Below are positions 8,545-17,516 of a stretch of 64,000 nucleotides of DNA, piece by piece. The notes under the pieces are model-generated. The model was not told the DNA's origin. It worked only from the letters and a program-made list of their open reading frames with translations, and made no database searches. The stretch is from contig NZ_LWLP01000001.1 in assembly GCF_001641125.1 (NCBI RefSeq), positions 830,147 through 894,146 on the forward strand. Direction: 5' to 3'. A program made the position numbers and the translations under genes. Within the stretch, counting starts at the first letter, position 1. Each line of letters opens with the position of its first letter. This stretch comes from Arthrobacter sp. OY3WO11. Lineage in GTDB: Bacteria; Actinomycetota; Actinomycetes; Actinomycetales; Micrococcaceae.

Positions 8545-9671
8545 GCCGAGTCTCCGAGGGTCAGGGTTTCCGGTGCCCAGTCTTCGGGGAGGGCTGCCGA
8601 CGCCGGCGCGGAGCTTACCACATCCACGAACGTTCCCGAATCCATGGACTCCGAGATGGAGACCATCGAATCCAGCACGTGGTAGGCCAGGTCACCGGTG
8701 GCACGGTGCGGGACACCGGCGCGGAGCGAACGCGCCATGTCCAGGACGCCCATGCCGCGGCCGTTCGCGGGACCCGTGGCCGGGATGGTGGTCCAGTCCT
8801 CGTCGCCTGCCCGCCAGAGCTTGACGTCGCCGTCGAAGTTGTTGGGGTCGGGCAGGGAAAGAGTGGCCTCGGTGCCGGTGATCTCCACGAAGCCCATCCG
8901 GGTACGCGGGGACTCGAAGGAGAAGACGCTGTGGGAGGATGCTCCGCTTTCGAACTGGGCCATCGCTGAGACGTGGGTGGGGACCTCCACCGTGAATTCC
9001 TCGCCGGCCTTGGGGCCGGAACCGATGACGCGGACGTCCTTGGCCTTGGACCCGACGGCGGCCACCTTCCGGATGGAGCCGAATGCCTGGACCAGGGTGG
9101 TGAGGTAGTAGGGGCCCATGTCGAACAGCGGGCCCGCCCCGTACTGGAACAGGAACGCGGGGTTGGGGTGCCAGGACTCCGGTCCGGGCGTCTGGAATGT
9201 GGTCATGGCCGCCAGCGGGGTGCCGATGTCGCCGCGCTGGATCAGGCGCAGAGCGGTCTGCAGGCCGGCGCCGAGGAAGGTATCGGGGGCGCAGCCCAGG
9301 CGGATGCCTGCGGAGTCAGCCGTCTTGAGGAGCCCCAGGCCTGAGTCGCGGTCAAGGGAGAACGGCTTCTCGGTCCAGACGTGCTTGCCGGCGTTGACGG
9401 CTGCGGTGGCCACCTCCACGTGGGCTGCCGGGATGGTCAGGTTGACGATGATTTCGACGTCGGGGTGGTGCAGTGCCTTCTCCACCCCGCCCCACTCGGC
9501 GATTCCGTATTCCTTGGCCCGTGCCTCGGCGGCCTCCTCGAAGAGGTCCGCGATCACGTGGACCTTGAGGTCAGGGAAAGTGGTGAGGTTGTCCAGGTAC
9601 TGCTTGCTGATGTTGCCCGCGCCGATGACGCCGACGCCAACCGGGCCCTTGGCCATGGAGGGGGTGCTCAT
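8541..9671 (-). CDS. Gfo/Idh/MocA-family oxidoreductase (second paralogue)
   Basis: A 376-residue paralogue of the adjacent dehydrogenase. It has VGVGVIGAGNISKQYLDNL (GxGNIS nucleotide loop) and HVWTEKPFSLDRDSGLGLL (EKP motif), then GPLFDMGPYYLTTLVQAFG, where the usual His of the D-x3-H motif is replaced by Tyr (DMGPYY). The DMGPYYLT variant is common in one subgroup of the family. It overlaps both neighbours by 4 bases, placing it firmly in one operon. Two different Gfo/Idh enzymes in one operon suggest oxidation at one sugar position followed by a second reduction or oxidation. Confidence 0.9.
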   Translation of the reverse strand: MSTPSMAKGPVGVGVIGAGNISKQYLDNLTTFPDLKVHVIADLFEEAAEARAKEYGIAEWGGVEKALHHPDVEIIVNLTIPAAHVEVATAAVNAGKHVWTEKPFSLDRDSGLGLLKTADSAGIRLGCAPDTFLGAGLQTALRLIQRGDIGTPLAAMTTFQTPGPESWHPNPAFLFQYGAGPLFDMGPYYLTTLVQAFGSIRKVAAVGSKAKDVRVIGSGPKAGEEFTVEVPTHVSAMAQFESGASSHSVFSFESPRTRMGFVEITGTEATLSLPDPNNFDGDVKLWRAGDEDWTTIPATGPANGRGMGVLDMARSLRAGVPHRATGDLAYHVLDSMVSISESMDSGTFVDVVSSAPASAALPEDWAPETLTLGDSA

Positions 9672-10468
9672 GCCTGGGCTCCTTCGGTGTTGGCGGCGGC
9701 GTTGTTTGCGGTGCTCCCGGCGGCGTTAAGGAATGCGAGGCTCTCTGCGATGCCCTCGAAGATGTCCCCGGCGTAGTCGTCGAATTCCACCACGCCCACC
9801 TCCAGGGAGGTGGCGGCGGCGATCACGTCAAGGACCGGAACCTGGCCCTTGCCTGCAGGCTGCTGTGCCTTGGTGTCTGTGCTGAGGGGCCCGTCCTTGA
9901 TGTGGATCAGCTTCACCCGGTCTCCAAGCTTGGTGAGGATGTCCACGGGGTCCTGCCCGCCGACAGCCACCCAGTAGGTGTCCACTTCAAGGACCAGCTC
10001 CGGATTGAGCAGGCCGGCGAAGTATTCCAGGGCAGTCCGGCCGTCGATGGTGGACTCCAGCTCCCATTGGTGGTTGTGGTAGCCAACCCGGATGCCGTAC
10101 TCGGCGCCCTTCTTAGCGGCCTCATTCAATGCCGCTGCCGTGGCCTGGATGTCCTCTGCCGTCTGCCAGCGGTCGGCGGGGATGAACGGGTCGATCACCG
10201 TGGTGATGCCAAGGTCCCTGGCCGCCGCAAAGATCTGGTCCTGGTCCTGGCTGAGCAGCGGCGCGTGGCCTGAGGGGGCGGTCAGCCCGTTTTCCTTCAG
10301 GGCTGCACCGAGTTCCTTCGCCGTGGCCACGAAATTGTAAGGCTCCACCTGGGTGAAGCCGATGTCCGCGACCCGGCGGATGGTGCCTGGCAGATCCTCC
10401 TGGATGGCGTCCCGCAGGGTGTAGAGCTGAAGTGAGTAGGACAAAGTGTCTCCCGGTTGCTTGGCCAC
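9668..10468 (-). CDS. Sugar phosphate isomerase/epimerase-type TIM barrel protein (first gene of operon)
   Basis: A 266-residue short TIM barrel of the same superfamily as the last gene of the operon. It starts SYSLQLYTLRDAIQEDLPGTIR, and has VGYHNHQWELE, LVLEVDTYWVAVGG, LIHIKDGPL and VGVVEFDDYAGD, giving the expected E/D/H/E metal ligands. It is the promoter-proximal gene and overlaps the next gene by 4 bases (ATGA). A candidate promoter with a -35 enclosed by an inverted repeat lies upstream. Proteins like this occur beside Gfo/Idh enzymes in myo-inositol and 3-keto-glycoside pathways; which applies here is not decidable from sequence alone. Confidence 0.88.
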   Translation of the reverse strand: MAKQPGDTLSYSLQLYTLRDAIQEDLPGTIRRVADIGFTQVEPYNFVATAKELGAALKENGLTAPSGHAPLLSQDQDQIFAAARDLGITTVIDPFIPADRWQTAEDIQATAAALNEAAKKGAEYGIRVGYHNHQWELESTIDGRTALEYFAGLLNPELVLEVDTYWVAVGGQDPVDILTKLGDRVKLIHIKDGPLSTDTKAQQPAGKGQVPVLDVIAAATSLEVGVVEFDDYAGDIFEGIAESLAFLNAAGSTANNAAANTEGAQA

Positions 10469-10486
10469 AATGGCAAGTGCTGTGAT

Positions 10487-10538
10487 GCAGGTCTACCTGC
10501 AAAGCTAGGATCACTTTTGCCGAACGTCAAGCAAAAGT
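10487..10538. promoter_or_regulatory. Promoter and operators between sugar operon and ROK gene
   Basis: For the leftward operon a promoter is seen on the minus strand: TTGACG (10530-10525), a 17-base spacer, then TAGCTT (10507-10502). The -35 lies between the arms of an inverted repeat ACTTTTGC (10513-10520) / GCAAAAGT (10531-10538). A second symmetric element, GCAGGT-CT-ACCTGC, is at 10487-10500 just downstream of the -10. A ROK repressor bound here would block the operon; the divergent ROK gene is the natural candidate regulator (inference). Confidence 0.55.
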
Positions 10539-10580
10539 TGCTGCCGTGACATAAATAAGTAGATCTGCTATCCATGTCCT

Positions 10581-11798
10581 ATGAACAAGACCACCGCCCG
10601 GCAGGCTCCCGCTGAGCCCCAGGCGTTGCCGGGCCGCGCCGGCGACATCTTCCAGCTGCTGCGGGACGGCAAGGCCCGCACCCGCGCCGAGCTGGCCGGA
10701 ACCACGGGCCTGGCCAGGTCAACCGTTGCGGCCCGGATTGACGCCCTCATCTCTTCCGGACTGGTCGGTCCGGCCGGTGAGGCAACCTCCAGCGGCGGCA
10801 GGCCGCCGTCGCGCTTTGCCTTCAACCCGGCCGCGCGGGTGGTACTGGCGGTGGACATCGGAGCCACGCACGTGGCGCTGGCAGTCACGGACCTGGGCGG
10901 ATCCGTGCTTGCTGAACGGCGGATGGACCAGCAGGTGGCGGACGGGCCGGAGAAGGTGCTGGGACTGGTGGTCCGCGAGGCAGCGAAACTGCTGGCGCCG
11001 GCATCCCGGGGAGTGCCGGACCTTGCAGGTGTGGGGATCGGGCTTCCGGGACCCGTGGAGCATGACACGGGGCGCCCGGTAAAACCGCCCATCATGCCCG
11101 GCTGGGACGGGTTCGATGTGGTCCGGTTTGTCCAGCGCTCGCTGCCGGTCCCCGTGCTGGTGGACAATGACGTCAACATCATGGCCCTGGGTGAACGAAC
11201 CGCCCATTGGCCGGACCACGACAACTTCATCTTCGTAAAAGTGGCCACCGGCATCGGTGCGGGCATCATCAGCAGCGGCGACCTGCAGCGCGGCGCCAAC
11301 GGCACAGCCGGCGACCTGGGCCATGTCCGCGTCCCCCGCGGGGACGACGTCCTGTGCCGCTGCGGAAACCACGGCTGCCTCGAAGCACTCGCCTCAGGAC
11401 CCGCTATAGCCGCAGCCCTGCGCAGTGAGGGGCTGGAAGCGGCGAAGGGGGCGGACGTGGTCAGCCTGGTGGCGCAGGGAAACCAGCAGGCAATCCAGGC
11501 CTTGCGCCAGGCAGGCCGGGACGTGGGCGATGTGCTCGCCACCGTGGTGAACCTCCTGAACCCGTCGGTCATCGTGCTCGGAGGAAGCATCGGAGACTCG
11601 GGCGAGCACCTCGTGGCCGGCGTCCGGGAGGTTGTCTACCGGCGCTCGCTGCCCCTGGCCACCTCGCAGCTCCGGATCGGGCTGTCCCATGCGGGGGACA
11701 AGGCCGCCATCCTCGGCGCCAGCCAGCTGGTGACCCAGCATGTCCTTTCCCCGGCGGTTATCGAGGCAACCCTTGCCGGCAACGCTATGGCGGGCTGA
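10581..11798 (+). CDS. ROK-family transcriptional regulator
   Basis: A 405-residue ROK repressor. A winged helix-turn-helix is at about residues 30-62 (ARTRAELAGTTGLARSTVAARI). The sugar-kinase-like domain has VDIGATHVALAV, GIGLPGPV, VDNDVNIMALGE, and the ROK zinc signature CRCGNHGCLEALASG at about 257-271. Such proteins (XylR, NagC type) release DNA on binding a sugar. Divergent orientation and shared 112-base promoter region with the isomerase/dehydrogenase operon make it the probable regulator of that operon. Its 3' end is 7 bases from the convergent dehydrogenase gene. Confidence 0.92.
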   Translation: MNKTTARQAPAEPQALPGRAGDIFQLLRDGKARTRAELAGTTGLARSTVAARIDALISSGLVGPAGEATSSGGRPPSRFAFNPAARVVLAVDIGATHVALAVTDLGGSVLAERRMDQQVADGPEKVLGLVVREAAKLLAPASRGVPDLAGVGIGLPGPVEHDTGRPVKPPIMPGWDGFDVVRFVQRSLPVPVLVDNDVNIMALGERTAHWPDHDNFIFVKVATGIGAGIISSGDLQRGANGTAGDLGHVRVPRGDDVLCRCGNHGCLEALASGPAIAAALRSEGLEAAKGADVVSLVAQGNQQAIQALRQAGRDVGDVLATVVNLLNPSVIVLGGSIGDSGEHLVAGVREVVYRRSLPLATSQLRIGLSHAGDKAAILGASQLVTQHVLSPAVIEATLAGNAMAG

Positions 11799-11805
11799 GA
11801 GTCGG

Positions 11806-12765
11806 CTACGGTGCGATGGTCCGGATGGGGGCGCCGGCCAGCCAGGCGGTGACGTCCTCGAATGCCCCGCCGTAGAACTGGCGGTAGCTTTCCCGCGTCA
11901 CGTAACCAAGGTGCGGCGAGAGCACGGTATTGGGAGCGGTGAGGAGCGGGTGCCCGGCCTGCAGCGGTTCCTGGTCGAACACGTCCAGCGCCGCCCCCCG
12001 GATCCAGCCCTCGCTGAGGGCCTTGAGCAGTGCGTCCTGGTTGACCAGCGGGCCCCGGGCGGTGTTGACCAGGATGCCCTCGGGGCCCAGCAGGCGCAGC
12101 TCCTGTTCGCCCACGATATTTTCCGAGCGTGCGGAGAGCCTCAGGTGGAGTGTGGCGACGTCGGCCTGGCGGAAAAGTTCGTCCTTGGATACCAGGCGCG
12201 CACCAGCCTCCTCCGCCGCCCCGGCCGTCAGGTTTTGGCTCCACGCGAGCACCTCCATCCCGAAGGCCTGCCCGTAGGCGGCGATCCGGCGCCCAATCTT
12301 GCCAAGCCCCACAACACCGAGGGTTTTTCCTGCCAGCTCGAAGCCCACCGAGGTCTGCCAGGTGCCGGCCCGCAGGGAGTTCTCCTCGGCCGGCAGGCTC
12401 CTGGCGATGGCCAGCAGGAGTGCCCACGTCAGCTCGGGGGCCGCGTTGGGAGAACCCGGGGTGCCGCACACGGTGATGCCTTGTTCGACGGCGGCAGCAA
12501 CGTCGATGGAAGCATTCGCCATCCCGGTGGTCACCAGCAGCTGGAGGCCGGGGAGTTTTTCAAGCACTTCGCGCGGAAAAGCAGTCCGTTCGCGCATGGC
12601 AACCACCATCGTGGCATCCGCCAGCGCGGCCACCAGGGACTCGGGTGAGGCGAAAGGTTCACGGTAGGTGACAACACTTACCCCTTCCGCCTCCAGGGCT
12701 GCCCAGTCCGCAAAACCATGGGCCACATTCTGGTAGTCATCAAGGATGGCGAGGCGGTGCTGCAT
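11806..12765 (-). CDS. D-2-hydroxyacid dehydrogenase family protein
   Basis: A 319-residue NAD-dependent dehydrogenase of the D-2-hydroxyacid family. The ATG at 12765 gives the normal start MQHRLAILDDYQNVAHGFADW; the open frame upstream of it is not family-like. The Rossmann motif GVVGLGKIGRRIAAYGQAFGM is at about residues 145-165. Catalytic residues are recognisable: Arg in LVNTARGPLVNQ, Glu in DVFDQEPLQ, and His in TVLSPHLGYVT. The substrate is not predictable. It is divergent from the MFS gene with 143 bases between them. Confidence 0.88.
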   Translation of the reverse strand: MQHRLAILDDYQNVAHGFADWAALEAEGVSVVTYREPFASPESLVAALADATMVVAMRERTAFPREVLEKLPGLQLLVTTGMANASIDVAAAVEQGITVCGTPGSPNAAPELTWALLLAIARSLPAEENSLRAGTWQTSVGFELAGKTLGVVGLGKIGRRIAAYGQAFGMEVLAWSQNLTAGAAEEAGARLVSKDELFRQADVATLHLRLSARSENIVGEQELRLLGPEGILVNTARGPLVNQDALLKALSEGWIRGAALDVFDQEPLQAGHPLLTAPNTVLSPHLGYVTRESYRQFYGGAFEDVTAWLAGAPIRTIAP

Positions 12766-12908
12766 GGCGTTGTCCTTCGTCCCGGATCTCTCTGGCGTGA
12801 AGTTCATCGTAAGCCAGCGGGTCCTGCGGGGACGCCTGGAACCGCTGAACCGCCGGCCGTGATAGCAATGGGAGTGATGAAACCACCCCCAGACCGGTCC
12901 CCGGCCCT

Positions 12909-14102
12909 GTGAACGGCCGGATCCTCGCCCGGATTCCCTACAGCTGGATCCTGCTGGCCTGCATCGGCCTGCTTGCACTTAACCTTCGGGGCCCGTTTAT
13001 AGCCGTTGCCCCGGTGGTGGACCTGATGCAGGCCGAGCTTAACTTCTCGCCGGTGCTGTTGGGGCTGCTGACGAGCATACCGGTCCTCTGCTTCTCCCTT
13101 GCGGCGCCCCTGGCATCACTGGCAGCCAGGAAGTTCGGCGCCGAGTTCGCAGTGACGCTGACCATCCTTGGAGTGCTGGCCGGCGTCCTGGTCCGTTCCT
13201 CGGGAGGGCCCGTCCTGGTGATGGCCGGCACGGTGGCGATCGGCCTGGCCATCACGGTGGGCAACATCGCGGTGCCCCTGATCATCCGCCGCGACTTTGC
13301 GCCCGCCCGGCAGGGGACCGCGATGGGCATCTACACGGCTGCCCTCAACATCGGTTCGTTCCTGACGTCGGTGGTCACCGCACCGCTGGCCAGTGTGGCG
13401 GGGTGGAGGTTCGCGCTGGGCTCCGTGGCGGTCCTGGCGGTGGCGGCGGTAGCGTTCTGGATCCTGGCGGTGGGTCCGCGAAGCGCATTCCTCGTCTCGC
13501 CTGAAAGCACAGCGGACAGCAGCCTGGCGCCGGTCCGGGGCTCGCGCTGGATCACTGCCGGGCTGACAGCGGGCTTCGCCGGGCAGGCGTTTTCCTATTA
13601 CGGGGTGACGGCGTGGCTGCCCAGCTACCTCAATGACGAGCTGGGAATGTCCGCCTCCGAGGCCGGTGCGGCTTCCTCCATCTTCCAGATCCTCGCCATC
13701 GTGGGCGGTCTCGGAGTGCCGTTTGCCGCCAAATACATGAGCATGGCGTCCCTGGCAGTCACCCTGGGCGCGCTGTGGATTACCGTGCCCGCCGGGCTGC
13801 TGCTGGCCCCCGGGGCCTGGTGGCTGTGGTCCATAGCCGGCGGCATCGCCCAGGGCGGCGGCATCACCGTCATCTTCATCGCCATCATCCGGCTGGCAAG
13901 GGACCAGGCGTCGGCAGGACGCATGTCCGCCGTTGTGCAGGGCGCCGGCTATGCCATCGGAGCTGCCGCCCCGCCGCTGGTGGGCTTCATCCACGACGTC
14001 TCGGGTTCCTGGACCCCCGCACTGCTGGTGATCCTGGCGTCCGTGCTGACGTTCTTTACCAGCACTGCCTTCTCCGTGCGGCAGGTGCCAAAGGGCCGCT
14101 GA
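12909..14102 (+). CDS. MFS transporter of the CynX/NimT type
   Basis: A 397-residue protein with about 12 hydrophobic segments. The first segment reads LLACIGLLALNLRGPFIAVAP, a hallmark of CynX/NimT permeases, and ITVGNIAVPLIIRRDF is the matching loop-5 region. CynX-type carriers export or import small organic acids, cyanate or nitroimidazoles; the substrate here is unknown. The start is GTG and overlaps the stop (GTGA) of a possible 11-codon ORF beginning ATG at 12876, so coupled initiation is possible but weakly supported. Convergent to aceB, separated by a 17-bp-stem palindrome. Confidence 0.88.
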   Translation: MNGRILARIPYSWILLACIGLLALNLRGPFIAVAPVVDLMQAELNFSPVLLGLLTSIPVLCFSLAAPLASLAARKFGAEFAVTLTILGVLAGVLVRSSGGPVLVMAGTVAIGLAITVGNIAVPLIIRRDFAPARQGTAMGIYTAALNIGSFLTSVVTAPLASVAGWRFALGSVAVLAVAAVAFWILAVGPRSAFLVSPESTADSSLAPVRGSRWITAGLTAGFAGQAFSYYGVTAWLPSYLNDELGMSASEAGAASSIFQILAIVGGLGVPFAAKYMSMASLAVTLGALWITVPAGLLLAPGAWWLWSIAGGIAQGGGITVIFIAIIRLARDQASAGRMSAVVQGAGYAIGAAAPPLVGFIHDVSGSWTPALLVILASVLTFFTSTAFSVRQVPKGR

Positions 14103-14138
14103 GCCAGGCGCCGCCGTCGTACGTCGTTCCCGCCTTCC

Positions 14139-14186
14139 GACGCTCTCTCACTTGCGGCAATTTCCTGCAGCAAGTGAGAGAGCGTC
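14139..14186. repeat. Intergenic palindromic repeat, family A copy 1
   Basis: Two perfect 17-base arms, 14139-14155 (GACGCTCTCTCACTTGC) and 14170-14186, enclose a 14-base loop. It lies between the convergent MFS and aceB genes, so it can act as a bidirectional stop signal, though no T-run follows either arm. The outer arm sequence recurs at 44161-44252 in a different intergenic region, which marks it as a dispersed repeat rather than only a terminator. Confidence 0.8.
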
Positions 14187-14279
14187 CGGGGGTGGGATGT
14201 TCCGTCGCCGGGCCGGCCCTCCGGATTTCGGAGGTGCCTGTTGCGAAAGGGCGTGCCTGCCCGGCGAACGGAATTCTGG

Positions 14280-15932
14280 TTACGCGGCGGCGAGTTCCTC
14301 GACCGTGGCCTTCTCACGGGCCTCGGTCAGGTACCGCGCATAGGCGGGCAGGGTGAGGAAGGACGGGAAGTCCTGGGCCATGGTGACCTCTTCGAAGATG
14401 TCGCGGGCGTCTTCGAATCGGTCGCCGTCGAAGCGTTCCAGCCGCGCGAATTCCTCGTCCAGGAGCTCCTCGATCCAGTGGTGGGTGACGATTTCTCCCC
14501 GGTCCGTGATGGCGCTGGCGAACATCCACTGCCAGAGCTGCGATCGGGAGATTTCCGCGGTGGCGGCGTCCTCCATGAGGTTGTGGATGGCCACCGCACC
14601 GTTGCCGCGGAGCCAGGACTCGATGTAGCGGATGCCCACTTCGATGTTGTTCCGGATGCCCTGTTCGGTGATGGTGCCTGTCGTGGCGGCGACGTTGATG
14701 AGGGCGGCGTCGTCAGGGATCACGTCCTCGCGGGTGCGGTCCAGCTGGTTGGGCTTGCTGCCCAGGATGCTGTCGAACACTTCGCGGCACACCGGCACCA
14801 GGTCCGGGTGGGCAACCCAGGAGCCGTCAAAGCCGTCGTTGGCCTCGCGGGTCTTGTCCGCACGGACCTTCTCCAAGGCGTTGGTGTTGGCGGCTTCGTC
14901 CTTGCGGTTGGGGACAGCCGCCGCCATGCCGCCGATGGCCATGGCGCCGCGCTTGTGGCAGGCGCGGACCAGCTGTTCGGTGTAAGCCCGCATGAAGGGC
15001 TGGGTCATGGTCACCTGGCTGCGGTCCGGCAGGACGAAGCGGGGTCCGCGGGTGCGGAAGTTCTTGATCAGGGAGAAGATGTAGTCCCAGCGGCCGGCGT
15101 TGAGGCCCGCGGCGTGGTCCCGCAGTTCGTAGAGGATCTCCTCCATTTCGAAAGCTGCGGTGATGGTTTCGATCAGCACGGTGGCGCGGATGGTGCCTTG
15201 CGGGATGCCCAGCAGGTCCTGGGCCAGGATGAAGATGTCGTTCCACAGGCGGGCTTCGAGGTGGTTCTCGATCTTTGGCAGGTAGAAGTACGGGCCTTTG
15301 CCCTGGGCCAGGAGGCGGCGGGCGTTGTGGAAGAAGAACAGGCCGAAGTCCACGATGCCGCCGGCGATGGGTTCGCCGTCGATCAGCATGTGCTTCTCGG
15401 GCAGGTGCCAGCCGCGGGGGCGGACCACGATGGTGGGCAGGTCACCGGCCGGGCGAAGCTTGTATTCCTTGCCCTCGGGGGAGGTGAAGTCGATGCGCCG
15501 CTCCAGGGCATCGGTGAGGTTCAGCTGGCCCTTGATGACATTCCGCCACGTGGGGGTGGAGGAGTCCTCCATGTCCGCGAGCCACACCTTGGCCCCCGAG
15601 TTCAGGGCGTTGATAGTCATCTTCTTGTCCACCGGGCCGGTGATTTCCACGCGGCGGTCCTCCAGCCCCGGGGCCGGGGGAGCGACACGCCAGGACGGAT
15701 CGTTGCGGATGTGTTCGGTTTCCCGGAGGAACCGGGGATCCTGTCCGGCAGCGATCTCAGCCCGCCGCGTCCGCCGTGCCTGCAGCAGCTCCTGCCGCCG
15801 CGCCGCCGTCGTCCTGTGCAGCTTGGCAATGAAGGCCAAGGCATCCGGGGTGAGCACTTCGTCCTGCCGGCAAATCGGCTGGGCAGTCATGGTGATTCCA
15901 TTGATCGTGAAGCTGTCAGTAAAGCTGTTCAT
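14280..15932 (-). CDS. aceB: Malate synthase A
   Basis: A 550-residue malate synthase of the A class (E. coli AceB has 533). It condenses glyoxylate with acetyl-CoA to give malate in the glyoxylate shunt. The class signature is complete in [16 protein letters not shown], and [11 protein letters not shown] and [17 protein letters not shown] match the active-site regions. An ATG at 15932 begins [10 protein letters not shown]. It lies downstream of aceA on the same strand after 95 bases holding a long hairpin, so the two are probably co-transcribed with different transcript levels. Divergent ramB indicates acetate control (inference). Confidence 0.96.
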   Translation of the reverse strand: MNSFTDSFTINGITMTAQPICRQDEVLTPDALAFIAKLHRTTAARRQELLQARRTRRAEIAAGQDPRFLRETEHIRNDPSWRVAPPAPGLEDRRVEITGPVDKKMTINALNSGAKVWLADMEDSSTPTWRNVIKGQLNLTDALERRIDFTSPEGKEYKLRPAGDLPTIVVRPRGWHLPEKHMLIDGEPIAGGIVDFGLFFFHNARRLLAQGKGPYFYLPKIENHLEARLWNDIFILAQDLLGIPQGTIRATVLIETITAAFEMEEILYELRDHAAGLNAGRWDYIFSLIKNFRTRGPRFVLPDRSQVTMTQPFMRAYTEQLVRACHKRGAMAIGGMAAAVPNRKDEAANTNALEKVRADKTREANDGFDGSWVAHPDLVPVCREVFDSILGSKPNQLDRTREDVIPDDAALINVAATTGTITEQGIRNNIEVGIRYIESWLRGNGAVAIHNLMEDAATAEISRSQLWQWMFASAITDRGEIVTHHWIEELLDEEFARLERFDGDRFEDARDIFEEVTMAQDFPSFLTLPAYARYLTEAREKATVEELAAA

Positions 15933-15961
15933 TTCAGTCTCCTGGTGCAGGGCCCAACTGG

Positions 15962-16009
15962 GTAGCAGTAAGTGCCGTTTTGAGCCTTCAAAACGACACC
16001 TACTGCTAC
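15962..16009. repeat. 22-bp-stem hairpin between aceA and aceB
   Basis: The arms 15962-15983 and 15988-16009 pair over 22 positions with two mismatches that are G-U pairs in RNA on one strand, around a 4-base loop. The sequence GTAGCAGTAAGTGCC / CACCTACTGCTAC looks like an intergenic palindromic repeat. It sits in the aceA-aceB intergenic transcript and could reduce read-through into aceB or protect aceA mRNA (inference). Confidence 0.75.
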
Positions 16010-16027
16010 TTACTTGGGGGGAAGAAG

Positions 16028-17341
16028 TTAGTGGAACTGGCCCTCTTCGGTGGATCCCACGAGGGCGAGGGTGGATGCGTTCGGGTTGAGCGCAGTGGCG
16101 ATGTCGTCGAAGTAGCCGGTGCCGACTTCGCGCTGGTGCTTGGTTGCGGTGTAGCCGCGGGACTCGGAGGCGAATTCCTTCTCCTGGAGCTCGACGTAGG
16201 CGCTCATGCCTTCCCGGGCGTAGCCGTGGGCGAGGTCGAACATCGAGTAGTTCAGGGCGTGGAAGCCGGCCAGGGTGATGAACTGGAACGTGAAGCCCAT
16301 GGCGCCGAGTTCACGCTGGAACTTGGCGATGGTGGCGTCGTCCAGGTGCTTGCGCCAGTTGAACGACGGCGAGCAGTTGTAGGAGAGCATCTGGTCCGGG
16401 AACTCGGCCTTGACGGCTTCGGCGAACTTGCGGGCCAGCTCGAGGTCCGGGGTGCCTGTTTCCATCCAGATGAGGTCGGAGTACGGGGCGTAGGCCTTGG
16501 CGCGGGCGATGCAGGGTTCGATGCCGTTGCGGACCTTGTAGAAGCCTTCCGCGGTACGTTCACCGGTGATGAATTCCTGGTCGCGCTCGTCGACGTCGGA
16601 AGTGATCAGGGTGGCTGCCTCGGCGTCGGTACGGGCGATGACCACCGACGGGGTGCCGGCGACATCGGCGGCCAGGCGCGCGGCGTTCAGGGTGCGGACG
16701 TGCTGCTGGGTGGGAATGAGCACCTTGCCGCCGAGGTGGCCGCACTTCTTCTCCGAAGCGAGCTGGTCCTCCCAGTGGACGCCTGAGGCGCCGGCCTGGA
16801 TCATGGACTTCATCAGCTCATACGCGTTCAGGGGTCCGCCGAAGCCTGCCTCAGCGTCGGCGACAATCGGGACCATCCAGTCCTCGACGGTCTGGATGCC
16901 TTCGGAGAATTCGATCTGGTCGGCGCGGAGGAGGGCGTTGTTGATGCGGCGGACCACCGTGGGAACGGAGTTGGCCGGGTAGAGCGACTGGTCCGGGTAG
17001 GTGTGGCCGGAATTGTTGGCGTCAGCGGCGACCTGCCAGCCGGAAAGGTAGATGGCGCGGAGGCCGGCCTTGACCTGCTGCACGGCCTGGTTGCCGGTGA
17101 GGGCGCCGAGGGCGTTGGTGTAGCCGCCGGTCTTGTGCTCTTCGGTGAGCTGCTTCCACAGCTTCTCCGAGCCGCGGCGGGCCAGGGTGTGCTCTTCGGA
17201 GACGCGGCCGCGGAGGCGGACGACGTCGGAAGCCTTGTAGTCCCGGGTCACACCTTCCCAGCGGGGGTTGGCGGCCCACTCGAGCTCCAGTGCGGCGGCC
17301 TGCTGTTCGGGCGTCTGGTTGGGCTCAAATGCTGCAGTCAT
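16028..17341 (-). CDS. aceA: Isocitrate lyase
   Basis: A 437-residue isocitrate lyase that splits isocitrate into glyoxylate and succinate, the first shunt enzyme. The catalytic Cys signature is present in [14 protein letters not shown] (KKCGH), with [22 protein letters not shown] and [13 protein letters not shown] around the Mg and substrate site. The ATG at 17341 is preceded by GGAG on the coding strand and starts [14 protein letters not shown]; the open frame further upstream is not coding-like. A 12-bp-stem hairpin lies in its leader (17376-17405). Divergent ramB is the expected regulator. Confidence 0.96.
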   Translation of the reverse strand: MTAAFEPNQTPEQQAAALELEWAANPRWEGVTRDYKASDVVRLRGRVSEEHTLARRGSEKLWKQLTEEHKTGGYTNALGALTGNQAVQQVKAGLRAIYLSGWQVAADANNSGHTYPDQSLYPANSVPTVVRRINNALLRADQIEFSEGIQTVEDWMVPIVADAEAGFGGPLNAYELMKSMIQAGASGVHWEDQLASEKKCGHLGGKVLIPTQQHVRTLNAARLAADVAGTPSVVIARTDAEAATLITSDVDERDQEFITGERTAEGFYKVRNGIEPCIARAKAYAPYSDLIWMETGTPDLELARKFAEAVKAEFPDQMLSYNCSPSFNWRKHLDDATIAKFQRELGAMGFTFQFITLAGFHALNYSMFDLAHGYAREGMSAYVELQEKEFASESRGYTATKHQREVGTGYFDDIATALNPNASTLALVGSTEEGQFH

Positions 17342-17375
17342 CGTTGATCTCCTTGATTGAGCTCCGGAATCGATA

Positions 17376-17405
17376 GGCGGGAACCGCGCCGTTGCGGTTC
17401 CCGCC
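17376..17405 (-). promoter_or_regulatory. Hairpin in the aceA 5' leader
   Basis: GGCGGGAACCGC (17376-17387) and GCGGTTCCCGCC (17394-17405) form a perfect 12-bp stem with a 6-base loop, 35-64 bases before the aceA ATG. It has no T-run, so it is more likely an mRNA 5' structure or an operator than a terminator. I could not find a convincing RamB consensus box in the 175-base aceA-ramB gap. Confidence 0.5.
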
Positions 17406-17516
17406 GGTCTCCCGGTGCGGTGTTTCTTTCCGTGATCACTACTTTTCCGCACTTCCAAAGAGGTTTCTAGGTAAAAAAACTGGAAAGAAATGCACTTCTT
17501 CACGTATTCTGCATAA

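Noticed and set aside
12876..12911. Leader peptide with coupled GTG start for the MFS gene.
   Set aside because: Only 11 codons with no attenuator or ribosome-stalling motif; noted in the MFS entry only.
14241..15965. A 574-codon plus-strand frame antisense to aceB.
   Set aside because: Overlaps malate synthase motifs on the other strand; Val/Gly/Asp-biased composition expected from the reverse frame of a high-GC gene.
17406..17516. A RamB box in the aceA-ramB gap.
   Set aside because: Only weak partial matches around GCACTTCCAAAG and CTTTTCC; none fits the C. glutamicum consensus well enough to report as a site.
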